DNA from: Paenalicyclobacillus mengziensis
Lineage (GTDB): Bacteria; Bacillota; Bacilli; Alicyclobacillales; Alicyclobacillaceae
Reading direction: 5' to 3'
Assembly: GCF_017298635.1 (NCBI RefSeq)
Contig: NZ_CP071182.1
Coordinates: forward strand, 4,006,001 to 4,070,000
Length of the DNA stretch: 64,000 nt
Under the pieces are notes generated by a model that saw nothing but the letters and a program-made list of their open reading frames with translations, was not told the origin of the DNA and did no database searches. Positions 16,934 through 25,830 of the stretch are shown here, piece after piece. The translations under genes were made by a program, and so were the position numbers. Positions within the stretch are counted from its first letter, which is position 1; every line of letters begins with the position of its first letter.

Positions 16934-17184
16934 AATTGTTTGCAAAATGAAACCAAGTGGTCGACAGCTTCCTGTTCGTCAACCCCTTCCGCTTCAATGA
17001 CCACCGTCTCACCCTTGGCGACAGCAAGAGACATCACACCGAGAATACTTTTGAGGTCTACTTTCTTGTCGTCCTTAATCAAGGTTAGCTCAGACGTAAA
17101 CTTCCCAGCTTCTCGCACCAGCAGGGAGGCAGGTCTAGCATGGAGTCCACTGTCACTTTTCAGCTCAATAGTTGCCTTCACCAT
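16927..17184 (-). CDS. ptsH: HPr phosphocarrier protein
   Basis: An 85-residue protein. ATG 17184 is chosen over 17190 because it has GAGGTG at proper spacing and puts the active histidine at position 15, as in other HPr proteins. H15 is in DSGLHARPAS and the regulatory serine S46 in VDLKSILGVMS, so it should accept phosphate from enzyme I and be a target of HPr kinase in carbon catabolite control. No other PTS gene lies nearby. It may instead be a Crh- or NPr-like regulator, but H15 is kept. The stop codon lies in the 9-bp tandem array. Confidence 0.88.
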   Translation of the reverse strand: MVKATIELKSDSGLHARPASLLVREAGKFTSELTLIKDDKKVDLKSILGVMSLAVAKGETVVIEAEGVDEQEAVDHLVSFCKQLE

Positions 17185-17292
17185 CGTCATTCACCTCAGC
17201 AGTTTGAAACTGGATGAACCATATGGTTTCCAACACGTGCACAATGTGTGCAAGAAATGTTGACATTTGTAAACAGCACCATGCGCCGCGCC

Positions 17293-18114
17293 TCATTGCA
17301 GAACCCGCCAAGGATGAGAATACACTTGGAAACTCCCCTCACGGACAAAACCAACCGCAGTAATCCCGAGTTCATCTGCAATCTCCAATGCCAAGGCAGT
17401 TGGGGCGGATTTGGCTAGCACCACACCGATGCCGATTTTCGCGCACTTCAGGACAACCTCGGAGGAAAGACGACCACTAAATGCGATGAGCTTTCCGGTC
17501 ATCGATTCGCGTTGCATCAGGGTATGCCCGTACAGTTTGTCTAGAGCGTTGTGCCGACCGATGTCCGTACGCGATAGAACCACCTTTTCCGGCGTACATA
17601 AACTGGCCATGTGCACGCCTCCAGTTTCATGCCATAGGGTAGCATCGGTTTGCATTGCATCCATCAGTTCGAAAATTTGCTTGGGTGAAATTTTCACCGG
17701 GTCATCCACTTGTTTGGCAGTGTGCGCATCGTTATAAAAATAGAAAGACTGTCGACCCTTCCCACAGCAAGAAGCGATATAACGTTTGTTGTAGAACGCC
17801 TGATTAAAGTTCACACCCGAAGTGGTTTGAACACGCGCTGTTCCGCGAAAGTCGCTAATTTGCACATCCACGAGTTGATCGATGCTGCGAATGACACCTT
17901 CTGAGGCAAGAAAGCCGACGACCAAGTCCTCCATGTACTCCGGGGTACAAACAACCGTCGCCATCTCCTGTCCGTTGACAAATACAGTCAGAGCATACTC
18001 GCTGACGACCACATCCGTTCGCGTTTCAAAAGCGCCCTTTTCGTAATGGATAACCCGTCGTTCAGACTTCAATCTATGGTCAGACTCCGCGGATTGACTG
18101 GTGGCTTGAGCCAT
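17293..18114 (-). CDS. fdhD: FdhD, sulfur carrier for formate dehydrogenase activation
   Basis: A 273-residue protein matching FdhD along its length. Visible motifs: TPEYMEDLVVGFLASEG, the cysteine loop IASCCGKGRQ (sulfur-relay Cys), GGVHMASL, DIGRHNALDK and the C-terminal FSGRLSSEVVLKCAK. FdhD takes sulfur from a cysteine desulfurase and sulfurates the molybdenum-bis-MGD cofactor, which formate dehydrogenases need. No formate dehydrogenase is in the window. AGGAGAGG lies just before the start. Next downstream on the same strand is the HPr gene after 108 bp. Confidence 0.92.
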   Translation of the reverse strand: MAQATSQSAESDHRLKSERRVIHYEKGAFETRTDVVVSEYALTVFVNGQEMATVVCTPEYMEDLVVGFLASEGVIRSIDQLVDVQISDFRGTARVQTTSGVNFNQAFYNKRYIASCCGKGRQSFYFYNDAHTAKQVDDPVKISPKQIFELMDAMQTDATLWHETGGVHMASLCTPEKVVLSRTDIGRHNALDKLYGHTLMQRESMTGKLIAFSGRLSSEVVLKCAKIGIGVVLAKSAPTALALEIADELGITAVGFVREGSFQVYSHPWRVLQ

Positions 18115-18598
18115 CTTTTCCTCTCCTTTCAGGGACTAGCAGCTACAGCAACTGATGGAGCGCAGACAACCTTACTTTTCCTACTCGCCAGGGATATATA
18201 GTCCGCACGAGCCGAGGCCGTATCTCCTATTCGAAATCCTAGCATAAGGAATTAGCAAGGACAAATATAGTTACAAAACTATGGTAAGTAGTTGACAAAT
18301 ATTTATGTAATGACAAATATAATATATGTGTGGTTGATGCATTGAAATAGTGCATGGACTACGAAATGATAGTTTATGGGTTTGTATGCGTTTGCAGATG
18401 GGCATTAGCACAAGTATGGGCACACAACTAGATTCCCCCTTTGTGCATTTTTTTGTTCAGTGGCCTACGAAGTTGCATAGGCAAGGCACTCACCCAGACC
18501 AAAAGTTTTGCCCCGATGCACGTAAAAGTGAATTCGAAAGAAGGCGATATCTGCAACTTTAAAGACATCGAATGCGAAAAAAATAGTGTAAGCACTAG
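18115..18598. other. AT-rich non-coding region between fdhD and IS1182 copy 1
   Basis: About 480 bp with no convincing gene. Next to fdhD there is a leader of some 130 nt with several short complementary stretches that might form structure, but I recognise no riboswitch class. From 18240 the sequence becomes very AT-rich. The short frames around 18350-18660 have no ribosome site and no family. It likely holds the fdhD promoter and, before the insertion, upstream DNA of the YaaH-like gene. Confidence 0.6.
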
Positions 18599-20442
18599 GG
18601 GTCCTGTGATAAACGTTCTTGATTCCTCTGTTCTAGCTTTTGGGGAGTTTTTAATTTCCTAAATGTGGGGTTTTATGGTGGGGTTGAGCACTCTATTCAG
18701 TGTTCGGGGTCATTTTTAGCCCACCTCCGTGTGGTTTTTGCTTCCTTTGGCGTTTTTAGGCGCACTTCTCCCGTTGTCGTGGTGATGACTCTCGTAAGGC
18801 GGCTACTCGAGCCAGTTCATTAATGTTGTGGCCCGTCGCACACATCCGCTCTTGAAACTCTGTCTTGCGTTTCCCGAAATAGCGGGCTTCTCGTCCGCCG
18901 TGGCGTACCATATTTTCGTTGACGTGTTCAACCCGACTCCGTTCTCGGTAGTGCTCTGTCCATTCGGACGTCCTCTGTTTTGCCCGCTTCTCTTGTACCT
19001 GTTTCTCGTCAGCCCGAACCCGAATCGAGCGCGGCCCCTTGCCATTCACACACTGGGCACGCAGAGGGCACTCTTGGCATTTGGCTTCGTCCATGAACAC
19101 GACCTGCTTTGGCTTCATATTCGGTCTTGGTTTCTTCGGAACATACGATATCGTGTGTCCCGCCGGGCATGTTACCGTATGGGCATCCGTGTCAATCACG
19201 AAGTCGGATTTGCTGAAATGTCCTGCTTTATTTACGGCTGGTGGAACTGGAGCCACCACAGACGTCTCTTTGGATACTTCCCGAACCCTTTCCTGCACAG
19301 CTTCGCTCCCGTAGGCGGTATCTCCCATCATTTGTTTGGGAGCTGCGCCCGTGAGATAAGTGCGCTCCGCCACCAACTCGCCGGCCACATCTCCGTCGGG
19401 AACGTTGGCTCCCGTGACCACTACTGAGGTGACCAGCCGAGGTTGATCAGATGTCACATTTGGCGTCATGAGGTGGGTCTTGTATCCATCCGTTTTCGCG
19501 CTTGTCGTCTTGTGGCCATGACGCATCTCTTCGTCGACCACGGAGATGATACGGTCTTTCGCTACCCTTTGTGCAATACGTACTGTCCCGTCTGGCAAAG
19601 TCTCAATGTCCTGTCCTGTGACGGCGCAAAGAAGGTCCAGTTTCTGTTTCAACTCTTCCGACAGACCAGGTTGATCCTTGAGTGCTGTAGTCAGAGTGCG
19701 TGAATCCGTCACCAGGTCCTCAAGCAATTGATTTCGCTGACTCTCATCGGTCCAATCGATATCAGGCTTGCGTCGGATAGCGTAATCAGCCCTCCGCAAT
19801 GTTGGAACCGTCACTCGTTCACACGCCGCCTGCCACAGGACGCCACGGATAGCTTGGTGAATCAGAAGGAATGTTCCCTGTTTCGCCGCTGCACCGCTGA
19901 CCATGTATGAGTCCACCAGGTCCTCGTCATCAGCCAGCAATCCTGCCGTTGCCGCTCCAAGCAGAGACTGCTTCAATATGGCTCTGTCCAAATCGTTCAC
20001 GAGTGCTCGCGCACGGAACTTGCACAGGGTAGAGCGATCACAGGAGACTTCTGGCGTACGACTCACACCGAGGGCATACTTCACGCGGTCATCGAACATA
20101 GCAGCTTCAATCGCTTGTCCGTCACTCCAGCCCTCACGTGTCTGGATAATCATCAACACTGTCATATATGTAGGGGGAACCGAAGGCCTGCCAATCTCAG
20201 AATACATGTGTGCAAACATGCTATCCCGCAGATTCTCATCTGCCCAAGCTCTGATACGATACCAAAATGACTTCTTCGGGATCTTTTCATACCAGCCATC
20301 GGTATCGGCAAACGACAATTGGCGAACATGTTCACGCAACATCCGAAACACCACACCCGAGCCTTCGACTTATGATGATTATACCATTTATAGAATATAT
20401 TAACTAACGATCGAGGAAGCTTCGCACTTTTTCACAGGACCC
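18599..20442 (-). mobile_element. IS1182-family insertion sequence, copy 1
   Basis: A 1,844-bp element bounded by inverted repeats GGGTCCTGTGA and TCACAGGACCC and flanked on both sides by CTAG (18595-18598 and 20443-20446), so CTAG is the duplicated target. It holds one transposase gene. The text from end to end appears the same as in the copy at 41739-43582, including the flanking CTAG. It separates fdhD from the YaaH-like gene without breaking a recognisable gene. Confidence 0.93.
18756..20354 (-). CDS. IS1182-family transposase (copy 1)
   Basis: A 532-residue DDE transposase; GTG 20354 and the ATG at 20342 are both usable starts. The N-terminal half has the DUF772-like segment (SEIGRPSVPPTYM, LGVSRTPEVSCDRSTLCKFRARA), followed by the catalytic DDE part (TDGYKTH, MMGDTAYGS, and a C-terminal segment with HVNENMVRHGGREARYFG). 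A four-Cys zinc motif (AKCQECPLRAQC plus an upstream CPAG) lies near residue 400. The frame is intact and the second copy encodes the same protein, so the element was recently active. Confidence 0.93.
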   Translation of the reverse strand: MVFRMLREHVRQLSFADTDGWYEKIPKKSFWYRIRAWADENLRDSMFAHMYSEIGRPSVPPTYMTVLMIIQTREGWSDGQAIEAAMFDDRVKYALGVSRTPEVSCDRSTLCKFRARALVNDLDRAILKQSLLGAATAGLLADDEDLVDSYMVSGAAAKQGTFLLIHQAIRGVLWQAACERVTVPTLRRADYAIRRKPDIDWTDESQRNQLLEDLVTDSRTLTTALKDQPGLSEELKQKLDLLCAVTGQDIETLPDGTVRIAQRVAKDRIISVVDEEMRHGHKTTSAKTDGYKTHLMTPNVTSDQPRLVTSVVVTGANVPDGDVAGELVAERTYLTGAAPKQMMGDTAYGSEAVQERVREVSKETSVVAPVPPAVNKAGHFSKSDFVIDTDAHTVTCPAGHTISYVPKKPRPNMKPKQVVFMDEAKCQECPLRAQCVNGKGPRSIRVRADEKQVQEKRAKQRTSEWTEHYRERSRVEHVNENMVRHGGREARYFGKRKTEFQERMCATGHNINELARVAALRESSPRQREKCA

Positions 20443-20485
20443 CTAGTAAATGAAACGATGAAGGTATTCAGGGGGAGGAAACAAC

Positions 20486-21079
20486 ATGTCAGTTCCAATT
20501 TCACACTTCTGGCCAGTCGCAATTGGGTTCTTATCGCTGTCAATTAACTACTTCGTACAGGGCGGAACCACGCTTTCAGCTGGGCCGAACTGGAACCAGG
20601 ATAAAGCAAAGTTTGACCGAACAGTGGGTCTGTGGGGGATGTTTCTCGGTGGTTTTGGCCAGTTGATTACTGGTATCTATTTGATGGTGGGTCTCTCCTG
20701 GTTCCCGGTATATAGAAACGCCCCGCCGCTGTACATGGCAGCCGTCGCGTTCACCATTTACGGTATCCATTGGATTGTCCTTGGTCTTCGCCGTTATACG
20801 GGGAGCGACCACGGTCCAGAGGCCTGGATGGCCATTCCGCTACTCGGTCTCAGCGTGTTGGGCGCGATTTCATTTGGAAATGCCGGGGATATCCCAGCTA
20901 TGATTCTGTTCATCGGACTGACGCTCATCTATATTTGTGAGATTCCCGCTCGATTCCGCAACAACAAAGGTTGGGAAAAGGCAACGGGTACCTTTCAGTT
21001 GCTCACAGGTATTTGGCTCTTGTACTTAACCTACGGCGTCACATTGAATTTCGCAAATGGAATGCATTGGTGGGTTTAA
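20486..21079 (+). CDS. GPR1/FUN34/YaaH-like organic-acid transporter
   Basis: A 197-residue protein with six hydrophobic segments, starting at ATG 20486 after GGGGGAGG. The GGFGQLITGIYLMVG helix and the later GTFQLLTGIWLLYLTYG helix fit the YaaH (SatP) family, which moves acetate, succinate or ammonium-related solutes. The family's N-terminal NPAPLGL motif is not evident, so an AmiS/UreI-like channel (urea or amides) is the alternative. Its upstream region is cut by the IS1182 element, which may affect its expression. A strong hairpin follows. Confidence 0.55.
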   Translation: MSVPISHFWPVAIGFLSLSINYFVQGGTTLSAGPNWNQDKAKFDRTVGLWGMFLGGFGQLITGIYLMVGLSWFPVYRNAPPLYMAAVAFTIYGIHWIVLGLRRYTGSDHGPEAWMAIPLLGLSVLGAISFGNAGDIPAMILFIGLTLIYICEIPARFRNNKGWEKATGTFQLLTGIWLLYLTYGVTLNFANGMHWWV

Positions 21080-21097
21080 CTGAATTTGAGCAAAGGC

Positions 21098-21130
21098 GCG
21101 CGACAGGATTTCCCTGTCGCGCTCAATTTT
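21098..21130 (+). terminator. Rho-independent terminator after the YaaH-like gene
   Basis: GCGCGACAGG pairs with CCTGTCGCGC across a 5-nt loop (21098-21122), followed by TCAATTTT. A perfect 10-bp stem. Confidence 0.8.
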
Positions 21131-21132
21131 CC

Positions 21133-21180
21133 AGTCGATGATGGTTACTGCCGTTTGAAAGTCGATGGTTACTGCCGTAA
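21133..21180. repeat. 24-bp tandem duplication at the aldehyde dehydrogenase stop
   Basis: The 19-mer AGTCGATGGTTACTGCCGT occurs at 21133-21151 and 21157-21175, a period of 24 bp. The second copy covers the stop codon of the leftward aldehyde dehydrogenase gene. Confidence 0.85.
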
Positions 21181-22602
21181 GTTAAAGGTCAGCATTCGAA
21201 TCTCAGTCATTTCCTCGATGGCATACTTTGGCCCTTCCCGACCAATACCGCTGTCCTTCACCCCGCCGTACGGCATCAGGTCGGCCCGGAAGTTGGAGGT
21301 ATCATTGATATTTACGCCGCCCACTTCGAGTCGACGGGCAAAGTACATCGCCGTTTCTAGACTCTCGGTAAACACACCAGCCTGCAGCCCATAACGCGTC
21401 TCATTCACCAGCAAAACGGCCTCTTCGCGGGTGTCGAACGGCGCCACAGACACAACTGGAGCGAAGACTTCCTCGCACACCACCTTCATGTCAGCCTTGA
21501 CGTCTGCAAGCACCGTGGGTGCAAACAACGCCCCGTTACGCGTTCCGCCGGTTGCTAACCTGGCTCCCGACTGCACCGCTTCATGCACCCATGATTCGGC
21601 TCGTGCTGCGGCGGCGTCACTTATCATGGGGCCGACATCGGTGCGCTCGTCGAGCGGATCGCCTACCTTCAGATTCGCGGCCAAATCAGCGAGTCGGCTG
21701 ACAAACTCATCATAGATATCGCGCTGCACATAGATCCTTTGAACAGAGACACAGACTTGTCCGGCCTTACGAAATGCTCCACGGGCGAACATCGGAAGCG
21801 CTCGGTCTAAATCTGCATCCTCCATGACAATGACCGCCGAGGAGTTGCCAAGTTCGAGCGTAACACGGCGCAAGCCGCTGTTCGCCTTAATCCGCTCGCC
21901 GATGGCAGCGCTCCCTGTAAAGGTATAAAAGTCAATCCGCTCGTCTTGCACCAACCACTCTCCGACTTCGTTTCTACTCCCAGTGACGATATTGAGGTGA
22001 CCTTTTGGCAGTCCTGCCTCCGAGAGCAACTGACCAAATCGCAGTCCCGTCAAAGGAGCCGCAGGGGAGGGCTTAAGTACGACCGTGCAGCCTGCCGCCA
22101 AAGCTGGTGCAATCTTGTGAGCCGCGAGACTGAGTGGTGCGTTAAACGGCGTAATGGCGCACACCACCCCCACCGGAAACCGCATCGCAACAGCAAACCG
22201 ATTTTCGGCGCCCGGACTCGCTTGGATAGGAATGACCTCTCCTGAAATCCGCTTCGCCTCTTCTGCCGAAAGAATAAAGTCCTGGGTTGCACGGTCGACC
22301 TCGACGCGCGATTCGCGAATCGTACCACCCGTTTCCAAGGACATTGTCCGGGCAATATCCTCGCGTTGTTCCTGCAGTATATTGGCCGCGGCCTGCAAAA
22401 TCTCGTATCGTCGATAGGGCGTAAGGTTTGAGGTCCGAAATGCTTCCTTGCTGGAAGATACAGCCGATTCAACGTCCTGTCTAGAACTTTCCGTGACCAT
22501 CGCGATGACTTCACCGCTGAACTTGTTTCTCACACTGTAGTATGATTCTCCCGGAATCCACTCACCATCAATAAACAATCCATACCGATTATCGTCCACC
22601 AC
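21169..22602 (-). CDS. Aldehyde dehydrogenase, NAD(P)-dependent
   Basis: About 477 residues. The frame is open to 22677, but GTG 22602 has GGGAGAAGGAG upstream and overlaps the livF-like stop by 14 bp, so it is the likely start. Family motifs are present: TPFNAPLSLAAHK, GCTVVLKPSPAAPLT, TFTGSAAIGERI for coenzyme, LELGNSSAVIV (catalytic Glu), KAGQVCVSVQRIYV (catalytic Cys) and a C-terminal NDTSNFRADLMPYGG. It oxidises an aldehyde to an acid. As last gene after the thiamine-diphosphate enzyme and the Liv-type transporter, it probably handles the aldehyde produced by that enzyme. Substrate unknown. Confidence 0.88.
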   Translation of the reverse strand: MVDDNRYGLFIDGEWIPGESYYSVRNKFSGEVIAMVTESSRQDVESAVSSSKEAFRTSNLTPYRRYEILQAAANILQEQREDIARTMSLETGGTIRESRVEVDRATQDFILSAEEAKRISGEVIPIQASPGAENRFAVAMRFPVGVVCAITPFNAPLSLAAHKIAPALAAGCTVVLKPSPAAPLTGLRFGQLLSEAGLPKGHLNIVTGSRNEVGEWLVQDERIDFYTFTGSAAIGERIKANSGLRRVTLELGNSSAVIVMEDADLDRALPMFARGAFRKAGQVCVSVQRIYVQRDIYDEFVSRLADLAANLKVGDPLDERTDVGPMISDAAAARAESWVHEAVQSGARLATGGTRNGALFAPTVLADVKADMKVVCEEVFAPVVSVAPFDTREEAVLLVNETRYGLQAGVFTESLETAMYFARRLEVGGVNINDTSNFRADLMPYGGVKDSGIGREGPKYAIEEMTEIRMLTFNLRQ

Positions 22603-23341
22603 TCGTCTCCTTCTCCCTTCCAAAAAACACTCTATACATCTCCCCGGTTTGTTCCATCGCTTCGGGTGTCCCCTCAAACTCTCGCCGTCCTTGTGCCATC
22701 AGCAGCACATCATCGGCGTATGGGAGGGCAATCTGCACATTCTGCTCGACAATCACTGTTGTTACACCGTCTTCCCGCAGACGTCCGACATGACTGTAGA
22801 TTTCCTCTGCGACCTTAGGTGAGAGCCCAATCGAGGGCTCATCCAGAAGTACCAAACGCGGTTTGAGCAAAAACGCCTTTGACAGTGCCAGAACGGCACG
22901 CTGCCCGCCGCTCAACCGATTGGCAAGAACGTCACGATTCTCCTTAAGCAATGGAAACATCTCATAGGCCAATTCGAGCGCTTCTTGGACTCGCTTTTTA
23001 GACAGGAGTACGGCAGCATAGAGCTCCAGATGCTCCCGCACTGAAAGAAAAGGAAATAAAGCGTTTCCCTGCGGAATCAGGCATATGCCCTGACGAGCCA
23101 AGACGTCTGCTCCCATCCCACCGATGGAAACGCCATCAAGAGTGACAGTTCCCGACCAGGGTGACAGCAACCCGGCTACGGTTTTGATGAGTGTCGATTT
23201 TCCCGACCCATTGGGTCCCAAAATGAGCGATATCTTTCCCTCTGGAGGATGAAACGTGATGGTATTTAAAATCGGTCGTCGGCGATAACCCACCGATAAG
23301 TCAGTTACCTCCAAGCGGCATGCATTAACGTCTTCCACCAA
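22589..23341 (-). CDS. Liv-type ABC transporter ATPase (LivF-like)
   Basis: About 250 residues. TTG 23341 (or GTG 23338) is chosen because AGGAGG lies six bases upstream; it overlaps the preceding ATPase gene by 17 bp. Walker A is GPNGSGKST, the signature LSGGQRAVLALSKA and Walker B VLLDEPS, with the switch His region replaced by VIVEQNVQIAL as is usual in LivF proteins. It couples ATP hydrolysis to uptake by the LivH/LivM-like permeases. Not a general amino-acid system by context. Confidence 0.88.
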   Translation of the reverse strand: MVEDVNACRLEVTDLSVGYRRRPILNTITFHPPEGKISLILGPNGSGKSTLIKTVAGLLSPWSGTVTLDGVSIGGMGADVLARQGICLIPQGNALFPFLSVREHLELYAAVLLSKKRVQEALELAYEMFPLLKENRDVLANRLSGGQRAVLALSKAFLLKPRLVLLDEPSIGLSPKVAEEIYSHVGRLREDGVTTVIVEQNVQIALPYADDVLLMAQGRREFEGTPEAMEQTGEMYRVFFGREKETSGGR

Positions 23342-24020
23342 GATATGCCTCCTGTACAGACGCGCTAGCCAGCACACTGCTCGGACTCCCCGAGGCCACC
23401 ACCCGGCCCGCATCCATCGCGATTAATTCCGAGCACAGTTCGCGAATCAACTCTACATTATGGTCGACTAAGAGGATGGCGATCCCTGATTCCGCAAGTG
23501 ACGCGATATACGATTTCACTTCGTCGAGAAGTGCCGGATTGATGCCCGCCCCCGGCTCGTCTAGCAGAATCACCTTGGGATTCAGCATGAGAACGGTTCC
23601 TAGCTCAACCAGCTTTTGCTGTCCATATGACAGCCCGCCGGCTGCAGCATCCCGCACTCGGCCAAGTTTGAGAAAATTAATGAAGTGCGCTGCGCGGTTC
23701 TCGTCGGGACTCGCGACGAGAAGATTTTGCATAACAGTCAACTGAGAGAAGACTCGAGTTGTCTGAAAGGTGCGGACAACGCCTAGACGAGCAATCTCTT
23801 GCGGGGCCATGCGGTTGAGGCGCACCATTCCGTGTCGAATTTCGCCCGCATCCAGACGCTGCAGGCCCGACATCAGGTCGACCAGAGTACTCTTGCCCGA
23901 TCCGTTGGGCCCGATGAGACCTGTAATTTTCCCTGGCAAAAGTGTCATGTCCACGTTGTCGACGGCGACCATCGCGCCGAACGACTTTCTTGCTCCCACC
24001 ACTTCGACAACCGGCGTCAT
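23325..24020 (-). CDS. Liv-type ABC transporter ATPase (LivG-like)
   Basis: A 231-residue protein starting at ATG 24020, in a 4-bp ATGA overlap with the livM-like stop. Walker A GPNGSGKST, signature LSYGQQKLVELG, Walker B VILLDEPGAGIN and switch LLVDHNVELI are all present. It is about 20 residues shorter than common LivG proteins, the middle region after RTFQTTRVF being compact, but no key motif is missing. It pairs with the LivF-like protein on the cytoplasmic face. Confidence 0.88.
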   Translation of the reverse strand: MTPVVEVVGARKSFGAMVAVDNVDMTLLPGKITGLIGPNGSGKSTLVDLMSGLQRLDAGEIRHGMVRLNRMAPQEIARLGVVRTFQTTRVFSQLTVMQNLLVASPDENRAAHFINFLKLGRVRDAAAGGLSYGQQKLVELGTVLMLNPKVILLDEPGAGINPALLDEVKSYIASLAESGIAILLVDHNVELIRELCSELIAMDAGRVVASGSPSSVLASASVQEAYLGGRR

Positions 24021-24976
24021 CGGGCCCACCTGTCTTTCACGAAACCCAATAGTCCCTTTGGCATATATCGCATCAGCAGGATGAGCACAAGCCCGTAAAG
24101 AACGAAGTTTAAACCTGCCAACGACTGCGGCAGCGCATTGGCGAGCCATTGGTCCAAAGGCACTAAAATCAGTGCGCCCAGCGTTGCCCCAAAGGGCGAT
24201 GTCATCCCACCAAAGACGGCCATGAGCACGATTTGTACGGATACGCTAATGCTCATCAAACTCGAGGGGTCAAAGAACAGATATGTCTGCGCATACAACG
24301 TTCCCGCCATCGCACTGAGGCCCGCGCTGACCACAAAGGCAATCAGTTTAACGCGTCTGGTCTCAACGCCAATGCGAACTGCCGCCGGTTCGTCATCTCG
24401 CACCGCCTTCATTAAGAGGCCGATGCGGCTTCGTCCCACCATGACAGCAGTCACAACCGCGACAGCCCAAAGGCAAAGGGCCAGAAAATAATCAGACCGT
24501 GGTCCATACTGCATGCTCCAGACCGTGCTCTTCGAAATGAGCGGTAATGAGAGGCCCTGTGACCCTCCTGTCAGACCAGGAAGGCCGTTGGCCACCTCGT
24601 ATAGCACGTAACCAAACGCAATGGTCACAAGCGCAAAGTGGTCGTCTCGCAACCCGAATCGGAAGACAGGATATCCAATGAGGATCGCGAGCAATCCCGC
24701 TGCCACCATACCGCCGAAAATTCCAAACCATGGGCTAAGACCAGCATGCATGAACAAAAGCGTTGACCCATAAGCCCCCATCCCCACAAATGCGGCCTGT
24801 CCCAATGAAAAGAGACCAGTGAACCCTCCTGCCACCGTCCACGCTGTACCTGAGAGCGCGAAATAAAACACCATGACACCCACTTGCAGCGCATATTGGC
24901 CCGGATTCACTAAGGGAAAACCAATAAAAGCCAGCAACATCACGCCAAGCACGCCGTTTCGCACCCTCTTGTTCAT
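24017..24976 (-). CDS. Liv-type ABC permease (LivM-like)
   Basis: A 319-residue membrane protein with eight to nine hydrophobic segments. The LivM pattern is seen in GGFTGLFSLGQAAFVGMGAYGS, LRDDHFALVTIAFGYVL and MSISVSVQIVLMAVFGGMTSPFGA. It overlaps livH by 4 bp and livG by 4 bp. It forms the channel with the LivH-like subunit. Confidence 0.88.
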   Translation of the reverse strand: MNKRVRNGVLGVMLLAFIGFPLVNPGQYALQVGVMVFYFALSGTAWTVAGGFTGLFSLGQAAFVGMGAYGSTLLFMHAGLSPWFGIFGGMVAAGLLAILIGYPVFRFGLRDDHFALVTIAFGYVLYEVANGLPGLTGGSQGLSLPLISKSTVWSMQYGPRSDYFLALCLWAVAVVTAVMVGRSRIGLLMKAVRDDEPAAVRIGVETRRVKLIAFVVSAGLSAMAGTLYAQTYLFFDPSSLMSISVSVQIVLMAVFGGMTSPFGATLGALILVPLDQWLANALPQSLAGLNFVLYGLVLILLMRYMPKGLLGFVKDRWAR

Positions 24977-25830
24977 AAGCGCGCCTCTTGGCCGAATAAC
25001 CCGCGAGGACGAATGAACAGCACAATGATGAACACCAGGAATGTCAGTGCTTGGGCTAAAGTATTGCTGATGTAGACACCAAACACCGAATCCAGGACAC
25101 CAAGGATGACTGCAGCTACGAATGCTCCACGCAAGCTCCCAAACCCTCCCATAATCACCGTGATAAACGCAACCACCGTGAACACAGAGCCCACATCAGG
25201 ATAGACATTGTATGTGGGCATCAATAGTACCGCGGCGACACCCACCAACGCTGTTCCGATGCCAAAGGTTAAGGCATTAATTCGTGACACTTTGATGCCA
25301 GTGAGCCTCGCGGCTGTTGGGTTTTGTGAAACGGCCCGAATCATCGTCCCCAGCTTGGTACCATTTAGAATTCCGTAGAGAATTAAGAAGGTAACAATCA
25401 CCCCGCCCATCGTCACAAAGTCGGTCGTCGAGAACTGAACGGATCCAATCGCAAATGTATGGACGGGTACGTTAACGGAACGTGGTGTCTCAGTCCACAG
25501 AATGGCCACGATGTACTGAATTCCCAACCCAAGTCCAAACGTAGTCAACAGTTGAGCACTAGAATCTGCATGGATAACCGGCTCTACCACAAATTTCTCG
25601 GAAAGCCATCCCAAAATAAACAATGCAGGAATCACCACCACGGACGTGACGTACACAGGCCACCCTAAGAGGGTGTTTGTCCAGAACACCAGATACATAC
25701 CAATCATGAGGAATTGTCCGTGGGCGAAATTGACGACGCGCATCACGCCGAAGATTAGAGACAGACCTGATGCAACAATCGCGTACACTCCGCCCAGAAC
25801 GCATCCCGCCACCAGGACGTTGATTAACAT
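24973..25830 (-). CDS. Liv-type ABC permease (LivH-like)
   Basis: A 285-residue membrane protein. The N-terminal GVYAIVASGLSLIFGVMRVVNFAHGQFLMIGMY is the hallmark of LivH permeases, and the EAA-like loop VSQNPTAARLTGIKVSRINALTFGIG is present. The start ATG 25830 lies inside the last codons of the thiamine-diphosphate enzyme gene (7-bp overlap), so the enzyme and the transporter are translationally coupled. That coupling ties import to metabolism. Confidence 0.9.
   Translation of the reverse strand: MLINVLVAGCVLGGVYAIVASGLSLIFGVMRVVNFAHGQFLMIGMYLVFWTNTLLGWPVYVTSVVVIPALFILGWLSEKFVVEPVIHADSSAQLLTTFGLGLGIQYIVAILWTETPRSVNVPVHTFAIGSVQFSTTDFVTMGGVIVTFLILYGILNGTKLGTMIRAVSQNPTAARLTGIKVSRINALTFGIGTALVGVAAVLLMPTYNVYPDVGSVFTVVAFITVIMGGFGSLRGAFVAAVILGVLDSVFGVYISNTLAQALTFLVFIIVLFIRPRGLFGQEARL

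Noticed and set aside
16712..17027. Repetitive proteins of TPS, VDG, SRR or LRL units
   Set aside because: They are only the six-frame readings of the 9-bp tandem repeat; no ribosome site or conserved flank.
18120..18245. Riboswitch (for example molybdenum cofactor) upstream of fdhD
   Set aside because: Some complementary segments exist, but I could not match the conserved core of any class known to me.
18292..18323. TTGACA and TATAAT promoter boxes
   Set aside because: The spacer is 20 bp, too long for a typical sigma-A promoter, in a very AT-rich stretch where such words arise by chance.
18828..20403. Antisense ORFs of up to 199 residues opposite both IS1182 transposases
   Set aside because: Shadows of the transposase gene on the opposite strand; no ribosome sites and no recognisable domain.
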